A DNA stretch of 64,000 nucleotides, from the NCBI RefSeq assembly GCF_030272615.1, contig NC_081414.1, positions 306,825,664-306,889,663 on the forward strand, in the 5' to 3' direction. The notes under the pieces were generated by a model, which did not search any database, was not told where the DNA came from, and saw only the letters and a list, made by a program, of their open reading frames with translations. The position numbers and the translations under genes were made by a program. The stretch is from Cryptomeria japonica (taxonomy: Eukaryota; Streptophyta; Pinopsida; Cupressales; Cupressaceae). Of this stretch, positions 21,441-32,170 are shown one piece after another. Each line of letters begins with the position of its first letter. The first letter of the stretch is position 1.

Positions 21441-21737
21441 AGATGGTGCAGTTTATCGTGTCGTTTCAGAGAAATAAAAATAGGTGTGAAGAAATATGCC
21501 CCATAAAATGTTAATTTAATGGGTGGTATTCCCCTTAGAGAGATGGGCCAAAATTTTTGAAAAATTGAGCGATCTCGCGAAAAAGAATGAAAATTGGCAG
21601 GGTGGTAGAAGAGAAGAATTAAGCAATACTGGTGAAATATTGGAAGAAATCAAAGATAAAATGGAGAAATGAGAGGCTCGGGAAGTTCATGGGGACCATG
21701 GTGGTGAGCGAGGTAAAATTAGGGTTACGACAAAGGG

Positions 21738-21744
21738 TATATAT
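21738..21744 (+). promoter_or_regulatory. Candidate TATA box for the antisense gene of element E
   Basis: GGGTATATATGGG on the plus strand lies about 100 bp upstream of the ATG at 21842 and is oriented for the antisense gene, opposite to element E transcription. Confidence 0.5.
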
Positions 21745-21841
21745 GGGAGGAAAGGGGTGAAAACAGGTTCATTTGCATTCATCTCCATAGTGATTTTTGA
21801 GCTCTGATAGTGACCTTTTGAAAGAGATAGCAGTAGTCAAG

Positions 21842-24310
21842 ATGCCGGTTCAGATAACAGATCATCGGCTAGAGTGAGTTTGTCAATTCCAGTGACCAGA
21901 TGACTATGAACCAACGGTATGTGAATTTTAATTTTTTATTTTTATGCATTTTTTATAGGTTTTTAGCTTGTCCATGTTGAGTCAAAACAATAGTGCTATT
22001 GCATAGTTGATTTAGTGCTTGTGTTTGTTTAGTGCTATTAAGCATGGCTTGTAGCGCTTTTGTTTTTATGTGGCACTATTTTATAGTTTTTTAAGTGCTA
22101 TTGGGTAGTTGATTTAGCGCAGTTGTCAGAATATTAGCGCTATTATTTGCAGAGTAGCGCCATTGTTAGGAAGGTAGATGCCCCAGTGTTTTGAAAAAGA
22201 ATCTCTTGATGCCAATGCTGGACGGATGGAGATATGAGTTGAGAGTTGTTTTGAACAATAGCAACCATGTTGAGACTTAGGTCATTAGGATAAATGCCTG
22301 TTGTAGTCTAGGTGTGCCATGATTGCTTACCTATTGAGACCTGAAGATACTTGATCAAAGTATCTGCTGATAGTCTAGGTTTAAACTTAAGAAAGTTTGA
22401 AACAAAACAACTAATGATGATGGTTGATGCACGTGTGTAGGAGGACCTTCGCGTCTTATAGAAGCATGAGAGGCATCCAGCCACATAGGTGCTACTCGAT
22501 TAATTGATAGAGGCTGAGGTGGATTGCATTGTAGCGACAGGCATGTATGATGTTATGTATATGCCGGTGATTTGAATGAATCGCATTTTGATCACAACAT
22601 TGGCAAAGCGGTGGCATAGTGAGACATGCACATTTCACTTAGCGCAGGGGGAGATGATGATTACACTAGAGGATGTATGGCACATCCTACACATTCCTAT
22701 TCGAGGAGAGCTAGTGTCATATGATCAAGCTTGGGGGACAACAGTAGTGCAGAGACTTTTTGATGAGGATGTGCTCATTGACGATGGCTTAGTAGCATGG
22801 GAGGATATAGTTGCTTTGTATGAGCCACTACCGGCTATTTTATCAGGTATTGTTGGGGGATTTCTATGCCCAGATCGACAATCACATGGATTGGCTATTG
22901 GTTTGGGCCAGGTTATAGAGAAGATGATGACAGAGGGGACCCTCTTTGCATGAGGACCGTGCGTGCTATCGCACTTATATCGGGAGCTACATGAGGTAGT
23001 ACACTGAGAGGTGAGCTCATTGGGAGTGGGGATCACCCTGCTTCATATTTGGGCATGGGAGAACCTTCCTATGACTTGACTGGTGAGTATGAGATTTAGG
23101 GCAGTAGACCAGCCCTATGTATATATGTATGGTAGTATTATGAGTCAGTCCCACTTGGGGAAGTTAGAGTGGTGGCGGTGGGCACTTGACGATTTAGATA
23201 TAGTGATCTGGAGGTCATATATTGAGTGTGAGCCTTGGGAGGATGATGCAGTAGCCTTTCTATATGTGTTTATGACACAATACCTCATTGGTAGGACAAC
23301 CTACAATGTGGAGAGACAGGTACCTAGGAGAGTGTTGAGACAGTTTGGATGGAGGCAGGGATTACTGAGTGGATCTAGAGAGTTTGCATGGGTGGTTTGA
23401 GAGAGGTTCTAGTGGGGGCTAGTTTTACCTTATGATTAGGCTTATGTAGAGTTCTACACGCTACAGGCGAGACCATGGTAGATGAGGTTGGGGATGGTAG
23501 ATGCAGGGGTTTCTGAGGAGTACACACAGTATATCGTGACACATCCAATTCCTTGGATATTAGATCCAGTAGAACCTATTCCTTCCTTTGAGGAGGAGAG
23601 GAGGTCACGTAGGTGGATGAGGGAGACGGGATGGAGGTGGTGGATGGTTACTGTGGAGAGGGAGAGGTGGGCAACTGTTGCGGCTATCATAGGGATCTTT
23701 GATGTAGGGAGGCATGAGATTAGGTGGCAGGGATGCAGGGGAGGGACAGACACCGATGGATACATGGGAGGGAGCCACTAGAGAGGGAGCCACTGGAGAG
23801 GCACCTATGGATACACGGGAGGGAGCTACTAGAGGAGATTTGTTGTATCATATGATATTAGTTTTGTAGATGTGGCTAGAGGATATGGAGGCGGAGGTGG
23901 CAGCTAGAGATATGCAGCTTTTTGCACGAGAGTCAGAGCTGACTGTAGTGTTGTGGGAGAGAGATGATGCAGTGGAGAGATTGACGAATCTGCAAGAGAG
24001 AGAACGGGTTGGGGTAGGATCACAAGGTCCTACTGGGGAGGTGATGAGGGAGATTTGGTGAGCATAGGTTGAGATAGAGTATTGGTAGGGTTTATATGAG
24101 TAGGTTGTGACAGCTCGTCAGCGAGTACTGAGCTATTAACAGATGCTTCAGGCAAGATCAGAGTGGTCTCATAGGATGTAAAGAAGTGGTGGTGTGATGG
24201 GTCCTCCACAACGAGATAGTGTAGGTGGTGCAGGGGGTAGTGGGGGAGTAGGTGGTGATGGTGGTATAGGTGGTGATGGTGGTGCAACATCTGGTCAGAG
24301 TGGCATCTGA
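21842..24310 (+). pseudogene. Antisense plant-mobile-domain (PMD) gene carried by element E
   Basis: Starts MPVQITDH at 21842. Exon 1 (21842-21916) ends at a GTATGTG donor. A 524-bp intron ends with GTGTGTAG, and exon 2 from 22441 keeps the frame. Residues then read KRWHSETCTFHLAQGEMMIT and LEDVWHILHIPIRGE, the N-terminal signature of plant mobile domain proteins, followed by VAFLYVFMTQYLIGRTTYNV and RQVPRRVLRQFGWRQ. After a frameshift near 23800, a coiled coil (EDMEAEVAARDMQLFARESE) and a Gly-rich tail end at the stop 24308-24310. Through 23781 it has 14 in-frame stops but no indel. Tat elements (Grande, Retand) are known to carry antisense PMD-type genes here. The function is unknown. Confidence 0.75.
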
Positions 24311-25440
24311 GATAGAATTTATGTATGTTATCATATTGTCATTTTGGACTATATCTTGGATGGCTCTTGGTAGCCAATATTTTGGACTTCATTGTACTCT
24401 GATACATGTATGATTTTGCGATGATATGATATATGAGGAGATCCCATATTTTGTGATGATATGCATGTTGATGATATGCATGGTTTTTATGCAGGATGAT
24501 GATATATGATGTATGCTTAGATGGATATTTGTACTTGCTATATGTAGGTGTTGATGAGATGATTCCTATATGCATGGTTTATGATGGTTGATTCCTACAT
24601 GATGTCTATATGCATGTTTTATGAATTTGATGCTAACATGTGGATGTAGGTTGATGTATGCATGATGCTAATGATTTTATCGATGGTACTTTGTGTTTTA
24701 TGTTGATGAGATAATGAGATGATGATATGAAGTGATGCTTGATACCATGTATGATTGATTTTTGTAAATGCATCTAGATGGTTAAAATGAATGCAATATG
24801 GATAAACAAATGTAAAGTACAAATGTTTATATGATGATATCTAAATGAATGTATATATAAAATGTATAAACTAATGTTGAGACAAATGGTTTTGTTATGA
24901 CTCTAAATGTTGATAAAATATGATTTTGTGAAATGATAATGTGATGATAATGCAACTCATGGGTAATGAATAACTGCACCTTAATGCAATTTAAAAGGAT
25001 AATGAATGCATTTTAATGAATCCTAAATGAAATAGTTGGTAAGATGAAAATGAATGAGAATATACTAAATGGATAGATGAATGCACTTAACTAATGGATA
25101 GATAAATAAATGTATGCAATTAAGGAAATCTAAACAAATGTATGGTAAACAAGTTTAAATGATGATAAATGATGAGTTGTGAATAATACTAAATGAATGC
25201 ATAGTAATGGCTAAAAATGGCGGTAAATGCAAAGGATGACAAATTTATCATACAAATGAATTTAAAAGTTGTGATTGTGTAACGATGAAATGATAATGAA
25301 CTTTAGGTATGTAAATGCAACTAAATGATATTAAATGCACTTGAATGAATATCGAAGAATGAGGTTAATAAAACCTATATGCAAGTATATGATAATGAAC
25401 TAGGTGTATTTAAATGCAACTAAATGTAATGAAATGATGA
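24311..25440. repeat. Degenerate ATGA/ATGC-rich tract in the element E 3' region
   Basis: More than 1 kb in which ATGATGATATGCATG, AAATGAATGCA and similar words recur without a fixed period. No coding signal on either strand. Tat elements often have long, tandem-repeat-bearing noncoding 3' regions. Confidence 0.6.
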
Positions 25441-26769
25441 TGTGCTCATGATAGATGAATGCAAGGTTGTCTAGACTTTGCATGATGCATTGATGATGTA
25501 TTAGAGAACTCTGTCGTGATTGTATCCAAGACCAATTCATTTTTCAAATAACTTCGCATATTAATCTTGTTCACACTTGCATAAAAAACCATGCATATGA
25601 ATAATGAATGATTAAATGAATGGGTGACATGCAATGAAATGCAATATAAATAGATGAGATGGAATGATGATCCATAGTGCTTTATTTTCATCATTGAGCA
25701 TGCTAGTATCAATCTTGGATGAGGTAGTAGGAAACAAGGATGGAGCATTGTACCTGCAAACAAACAACATAAATAAAGAATAAAGAATATGGACCCTCCG
25801 TAATGGTTCATGCTCATATGGTCGAGGTATACGCTATAGTCAACAAGCCATAGTGATCCATGATTGTATTTGCATAAGATCACATAGCTTAGTGAACTTC
25901 CCACGTAGACACCATTAGTACATGCCCCAAAACTTCATTGGAATAATTCGCAGAAGATACACAAACAAAAATGATACTTAGGAACCATCCCGACTACTCT
26001 AATCACTTGTGTATGTCCCGGAGTAGCGTAGGAACCTGATATAAATGAATAAATAACCTACAAATCAATCAAGTATTTGATAGCTTAAACAAAATTCTCT
26101 TGTCAAAGAAAATGTGATCTTATCTTTGTTTTGGTAAGGAAGGATGCATCCTTGTTTAGACAGTTTGCATGTTTGATGTTGATTGTTTGGTTGATGTGAT
26201 AAGTGGTCATCGTTTGAGTTTTTCACAATGCTTGTTTGGTATCTTCTTGGATGCGTATGTACAAGGTGTTGCCATTTTTGGTTGATTTTTTATGTTTTCT
26301 GATGTTTTTGGATTTTTTTTAGTATTTTTTGAATGTTTTTGGTATTTTGTGAGATAGTTTTGAATGAAGAACTCAATGAAGCATAAGTAATGCAGAATCT
26401 ACTTCCATCAATAGGTTAAGGACATTGCCCCCAATTTAGACATGACTATGAAAAAGCAAAATGCAAAACGCATGAAGTACTATCCTTGATTGCAGATCAA
26501 TAACAAGCCATGGCTTGGATTGATGGATGTGTGGGTGTAATGAATGTGATCACAACAAGCTTGAAATACAATGGAGCCATAGCCTTTATGAGTGGTGCAT
26601 GTTTGCCAGGTTTTCACCATCGCACTTACCCAAGGTGCCACCAAAGTGGTTGTTCACCATTTGGATGCATGATTTTTCTTTACTATTTTCTTCAGGACAT
26701 TTATCTAAATGTTTTTGGTGTTTTTCTGGTGTGTATGGGAGCCTGATGCTCTACACAACTTATGTATAA
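25441..26769. other. Noncoding 3' region of element E
   Basis: Between the end of integrase and the low-complexity tract I see no supported gene, repeat or hairpin. Open frames here are short and lack any motif. Confidence 0.5.
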
Positions 26770-27829
26770 AATTGTTTGGGGTGCATGCTATTGATTGGAT
26801 CTACTAGTGGTTCTCCTTTTGAAGTAGCCAATTGATATGCCCCAGACCCAAATATAGCAATGATAACATATGGACCCAGCCAGTTTGATTCAGACTTTCC
26901 CTGATGTTCTCTATTTGGTTATTTACAAGGATTCTCTCGAAGAACAAGATCACCTACCTCAAATGTATGAGGTCTAACTCAATGATTATAACTTCTGCTC
27001 ATGTGCTGCTGATAGGTTTTGAGGTGATTGTATGCAGCTTGTCGTTTCTCATCAAGTAGCTCTAAATCTTGGAGATGTGATACTCTGTATGCTTCATCAT
27101 CGATGAGATTATGCAAGGAAACCCATAGAGATGGTATCTCAACCTCAATAGGAAGGATGACTTCTACACCATAGACCAGTGAATAAGGAGTTGCGCCTGT
27201 AGGGGTTCGAATGCTAGTTTGATACACCCATAGTGCTAGATTCAATTGAACGTGCCAATCATGACCGACATCATTGACTATCTTCTTGAGGATTCTCAAT
27301 ATGTTCTTGTTTGATGCTTCGGCCTGACCATTGCCTTGTGGGTAATAGGGAGTGGAAAAGCAGTATTGGATGTGAAACTTCTCACAAAGCTCACGAACAT
27401 CTTGATTTTTGAAAGAAAGCCTGTTATCTGTGATGATGGACATGGGTACACCATACCGATAGATGATGTAATTAAGGTTGAATGAGGTGATCTGCTTGTC
27501 TGTGACTTGGGTAAGTGGAACAACTTTGATCCACTTTGTGAAGTATTTGGTGGTGGTAATAATGAATTTGTGGCTATTGGATGAATTTTACCCACAAGGT
27601 CAAGGCCCCATTGACAAAAAGGCCATGGTGTTGTGATTGGTTGCAATTCTTGTGCTGGTGCATGTATCAGGTCTCCATGAACTTGGCATTTATTGCATTT
27701 TCTGACAAAATAATAGGAGTCATTTTCCATGGACGACCAATAGTATCCAGTGCGTATGATCTTCTTTACTAGGGACGAGCTGCTTGCATGAGTTCCAAAA
27801 ATTCCTTCATGTACCTCTTCCAAGGCCTT
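26770..27829 (-). pseudogene. pol: Element E integrase
   Basis: The minus strand reads EVHEGIFGTHASSSSLVKK and FVRKCNKCQVHGD, an intact HHCC finger, then GLDLVGKIHP (first Asp), SIITDNRLSFKN (second Asp) and PQGNGQAEASNKNIL (Glu), so the DDE triad is present. The C-terminal part has YGVEVILPIEVEIPSL and LELLDEKRQAAYNHL, wording typical of Tat integrases, and the tail runs to KGEPLVDPINSMHPKQFYT. A frameshift near 27570 splits the core, and a TGA follows SRSYNH. Confidence 0.85.
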
Positions 27830-28573
27830 TGTTATCTCATCCCATTCCAGACATCGAAGGAGAGTACCATCAAGACTATGTTAGTATAGGGTTTCAACAA
27901 TAATGGTATATTGAGTGGTTTGGCGAATGAAGGTTTTACGTTGGTTATTCACTTAGTTAGGAGGAAGTGTGTGATTGTGTAGATAGGTGTAGAACTCATC
28001 ATACCATGGGGATTTAGAACCAACAAGGAGACATATCATCTTAGATTCAAGGATATCATAAGCAGGAATCCAAAGTTGTTCTACCAAGAACTCGTAGCGT
28101 GTTGAATTCTATGGAAGATCAAGGAGAGATGTGATAGTAGCCATAGCATCAACAGCTTGATTCTGATCTCAGGGTATCTACTCAAAGGTGATAGTAGTAA
28201 ATGATTCCTTTAAACTATCCACCATTTGTTTGTACGACATGAGTTTGTCATCCTTGGTCTGATATACATATGTTACTTGTTAAATGACTAGTTGGGAGTC
28301 GCCATATATTTGTATCTCTTTTAACTTCCATTGGATGGCTAGTCGGAGTCCTGTGATCAAGGGATCATACTTAGATATGTTGTTCGTGCATGGAAATGTG
28401 AACCTGTAAGACTTCGGGATGTTGTCACATTGAGGTGTGATAAATAGAATTCCTGCCCCCGAGACATGCCTAGTGTATGAATCATCAAAGTATAGTTTCC
28501 ATGGTTGTGCTGCTCTGATCATGAATATCTCTTCATCTAGAAAATTGGAAATGAGAGGATGATCACCTATGAG
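27830..28573 (-). pseudogene. pol: Element E second (archaeal-type) RNase H and linker
   Basis: The minus strand reads AAQPWKLYFDDSYTRHVSGAG, YDPLITGLRLAIQWKLKEIQ and YGDSQLVI, the pattern of the additional RNase H that Tat-lineage polyproteins carry between the first RNase H and the integrase. The first Asp and the GDS Asp are present; the middle acidic position is Asp rather than the usual Glu. Stops follow near 28277 and 28170. The linker down to the integrase finger is decayed. Confidence 0.7.
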
Positions 28574-29002
28574 TTATGCATCAACCAACTGATCTACAAT
28601 AACTTGACCCTTAATAGCCTTACGGTCCACATACTCAATGCCAAATTCACTTACAATCATCACCCATTTCACCAAGTGGCCTATCAAAGTTGCTTTGCTA
28701 AGTAAGTACTTTAATGGATCGATCTTGGCAATGAGTTGTACTTTATGTGTTAGTAGATAGTGCCTTAGTTTAGTGGCTGCCAAGATTACTGCTAGGCAAG
28801 CTCGTTGAATAGGTGTATAATTGAGTTCATAGCTGACCAGTGTGCAATAAATGTAGTATACAACACATTCTTTCCCTTTTGTATTGTGTTGAGCCAGTAG
28901 CACTCCTAATGTTGTATGAGTTGCTGAAATATAAAGCAATAAAGGTTTACTCAGATCTGGTGGGATCAGTAATGGTTTTTTCATGAGATAGTCTTTAAGC
29001 AT
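28574..29002 (-). pseudogene. pol: Element E Gypsy RNase H
   Basis: The minus-strand frame contains KPLLLYISATHTTLGVLLAQ, ELNYTPIQRACLAVILAATK, RHYLLTHKVQLIAKIDPLKY and EYVDRKAIKGQVIVDQL, the standard Gypsy RNase H succession. It ends at a TAA near 28576 ahead of the second RNase H. It directly continues the RT. Confidence 0.8.
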
Positions 29003-29821
29003 CTGGAATGCTTGTTGGCATCTGGTATCCCATTGAAAGTGGACGTTCTTATGTAATAAGTGTGTAATGGGGTGACACTTATCTGCCAGTTGTGCAATGA
29101 ATCTTCGGATGGATTGTATCCCTCCTTGTAATGTCCTTAGCTAACTGATGTTTCATGGAGGTGGCATGTCCATGATTGCTTTGACCTTTTCAGGATCGAC
29201 CTCAATGTCTTTGCTTGAGACAATGTATCCTAGAAGCTTCCCTGAGGTTACTCCAAAGACACATTTCTTTGGGTTGAGTCAAACATGATATTGTTCTAGT
29301 CTGTCAAAGATTCTCTCTAATATTTTCATATGACCTTCTCTTGTTAACGATTTTGCCAATAAGTCATCAACATAATCTTCCATTATGGTATGTATCAGAT
29401 CATGAAAGATGGTGGTCATTGCTCTTTGATAGGTTGCCCTTGCATTGTTTAGACCAAAAGGCATTACATTCCAACAGTATGTTCCCCATGGACATGTGAA
29501 GGTTGTCTTATGTTGATCCTTTGGTGTGATCTTTATTTGGTTGTACCTGGAAAAGTCATCCATGAGAGAAACCATGACATGTCCTGTTGTTAGGTCTATT
29601 ATTCTGTTGATGTTTGGTAGGGGGAAGTCATCTTTAGGACATTCCTTGTTCAAATCTCTGAAGTCAGTACAGATACAGATGCCCCCATTGGGTTTGCCGA
29701 TAGGTACAATATTGTATATCCATTTTGCATAATTAATTGGTCTAATAAAACCAACATCTAGGAGTTTCTTGAGTTCTGCTTTGACGAGTACCACAATCTG
29801 AGGGTGCATCTTGTGAAGCTT
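29003..29821 (-). pseudogene. pol: Element E reverse transcriptase
   Basis: The minus-strand RT contains LDVGFIRPINYAKWIYNIVP, GGICICTDFRDLNKECPKDD, MDDFSRYNQIKITPKDQHKT, WGTYCWNVMPFGLNNARATY and the catalytic EDYVDDLLAKS (about 29359-29384). A TGA at 29279 follows RLEQYHV, where Arg is expected, and another stop interrupts the region near 29140. The catalytic box is intact although the gene is dead. Confidence 0.87.
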
Positions 29822-30720
29822 CTATTTGATAGGTTTATCCCCTTTTGCTACGACGAGGTGATTCATGACTAAATCTAGATCAAGACCAGGTATGTCTGCA
29901 TATGACCATGCAAAGTTAATCTGACACTTCTGAAAGAATTTGACAAACTTAGGTTGTTCCTCTGGAGTTAAAAGAGATGCCAGATGTATGTGGTGAGGAG
30001 TTTCAGGAGTCCCAACATTGTATTCTTTTGTCTCTTGAATAAGGATTGTTGATCGTTCCTGTTGTGTACTAGAAGGGAGGATGTCAAACCTTTCATCCTC
30101 ATGTGCCTTAGAGAAGTTTTCACCATTGGATACACTCTTTCTTTTTACTTTTGTGGGATCAAACAGTGCCACAATGTGGTTTTCACTAGAAGATCCATGT
30201 TTTATTGTTATATTTCTGTAGTTGAAAGGTTTGGCATCTGCCACAAAGTATGTTGCACTATTAAGTTCAATGGAGAATCCATTTTTGTGATCCCCACTTG
30301 GTATGTTATCCCTTAGTTCCAAAAAGTCAATGATCACCTCATCGTTTTGGAATTGGTCAAGGCATGGGGGATTAGATTGGTTCCATTCGATGAGTTCATG
30401 ATGTTTAATAGGAATTACCTCATCAATCAGGTTAAGTTCATAAGAGGTGTCAGTGAGGGTTAAGACATTGTGGTGAAGGTCATTGGTATGGAAGACATTT
30501 CCAGTTCAGGAACCCAAGAGGTCTTGATCTGTGCTTCTCTATAAACAGGGATGTCTTTGCGAGGTGGAGGTAGTGATGCGTCTTCCTCATCTGAAGTATT
30601 AAGTTGGACGGAATCAAATTCCCACTCATGTGAGTCAGTCTCTAAGTCACTTTCCAGTATCTGATTATTGTACCATACAGGGATGTCCTTTGAGTTAAAC
30701 ACTATAGGTGTGATCGGTTG
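29822..30720 (-). pseudogene. pol: Element E protease-RT linker
   Basis: Minus-strand coding runs QPITPIVFNSKDIPVWYNNQ, an acidic segment, and then FFQKCQINFAWSYADIPGLD just before RT, the usual Tat pre-RT block. A TAG separates it from the RT at 29822. It is cut at 30720 by the LTR of element F. Confidence 0.7.
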
Positions 30721-31914
30721 TGTTAGGTCCAACAATGAAAGCTAATGTACTGAGAGTGGAGGGGTGAATCAGTACTTCAAAACTTTTCTTCAAAAACAAT
30801 CTTACTGATAAACATAAACTGTATATAGTTGATCTCATAATATATAAAGCGAAAACATAATCATAGAAATTACATCCATACACATTTCACACCATAACAC
30901 AAAGATTTTGGTTATGCAAAAACTCTTGGTTAGAGAGAAAAACTATGGTGGGGATGGCACCCACAACTTCACTACTGCAATAATAAAGGTTGCTCGGTTA
31001 GAGCTACATGTTTAGCTATTTCTGATAGCTTACCTTGTTAGGAGTATCAAGATCTTTAGATCTACCTTGCTAAAGGATTTTATAAACACTTTTACAAAAT
31101 GTTGTACCTGGTTAAAGGCTTTACAATTTATAGACCTTGTTAGAGTCTTTTACCCTGTTAAAGGTTTCTAACACAACTCAAAATAATTCAATCAAAATCT
31201 TTTACAAAATATCTGCAACTTTACATCTGAAATGTTATAGCAGACTCTGTGTGCTCAATATGAAATTACCATGCTCATAGAATACCTCAATAATTGATAG
31301 ATCAACTCGATGACCTCTTCTGTATTTGCTGTCCCTTAAACTATTTTCTGAAAATCTTCTCGGTGACCTCTAAATACCTCTGTTCAATCATCACATCTTA
31401 TCTTTTCACAAGATTTTTATCTTCAACTCACCATCTTTTTCTCCTCTTTGTCTTGGATACTCAAATCACTATGTATATAGATCTCTAAGGTGGTGATCTT
31501 GTTCATACATCGATTATACAAACATGTTTTATCAAATGAATAAACATAGAAATTATTTCATTGGATAAACTTCCTCAAAATCATACAAAATCTTTAAGTG
31601 CAATTCCCTATGAAATAACAGTTCCCTGTTCTTGAATCTTGTAACACGTTTCCACATATGTGTCCAGGTTCATTTAATCTAGTAACATGTTTCCACTCGG
31701 TTCAGATTAACTCAGTGTACCTTCTTTGCTACTCAGTGGACATAGGAAATTTACTCAGTAGACAACTCGGTATATATCATCTTGGTGACTAGCCTTTCTT
31801 CTATAACCGACACCCTTAGTGCTTGCCGACTGAATCTTTCCATAGTATTAACCAACTAGGGTATATAGGATGATTTTGAACATAAAACTAATGACAACTT
31901 AGTAAATAGTAACA
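30721..31914 (-). repeat. Element F 3' LTR
   Basis: The plus strand runs TGTTAGGTCCAACAATG to AGTAAATAGTAACA. It is near-identical over most of its length to 52698-53885 and carries the GGGGTGAATCAGTAC end signature on the plus strand. Confidence 0.9.
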
Positions 31915-32170
31915 ATCTCCCCTTTTGACATTAGTTTGGTATGTTTGACAAAACTCCTTTCAAAGTCATAACACAAAATCTATATACTTACAAAATGTGA
32001 CTGAAATGACAGTATATACATTTGTTCAAATGCATACTTCAAATACATACTCCCCTTATCAATATGCAAAACTTGATTTGCATGCCCATGATGTTCCATG
32101 CTCCCCCTGACAATTTCATCTGTACACTCGGATACTCTGTATATACTCGGTACACTCCCCCTTTTTGACA
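31915..32170 (-). promoter_or_regulatory. Element F polypurine-tract cluster
   Basis: Read on the minus strand, the LTR-adjacent AAAAGGGGAGAT (31915-31926) is preceded by GGGGAG tracts near 32050, 32102 and 32156, the same multi-tract layout as A, C and D. Confidence 0.7.

Noticed and set aside
25446-25904. 152-residue minus-strand frame between E pol and the antisense gene
   Set aside because: No recognisable motif, composition like the surrounding AT-rich noncoding DNA.
26510-26769. Two overlapping plus-strand frames with Cys and His
   Set aside because: Antisense shadow of the integrase tail and 3' untranslated region of E.
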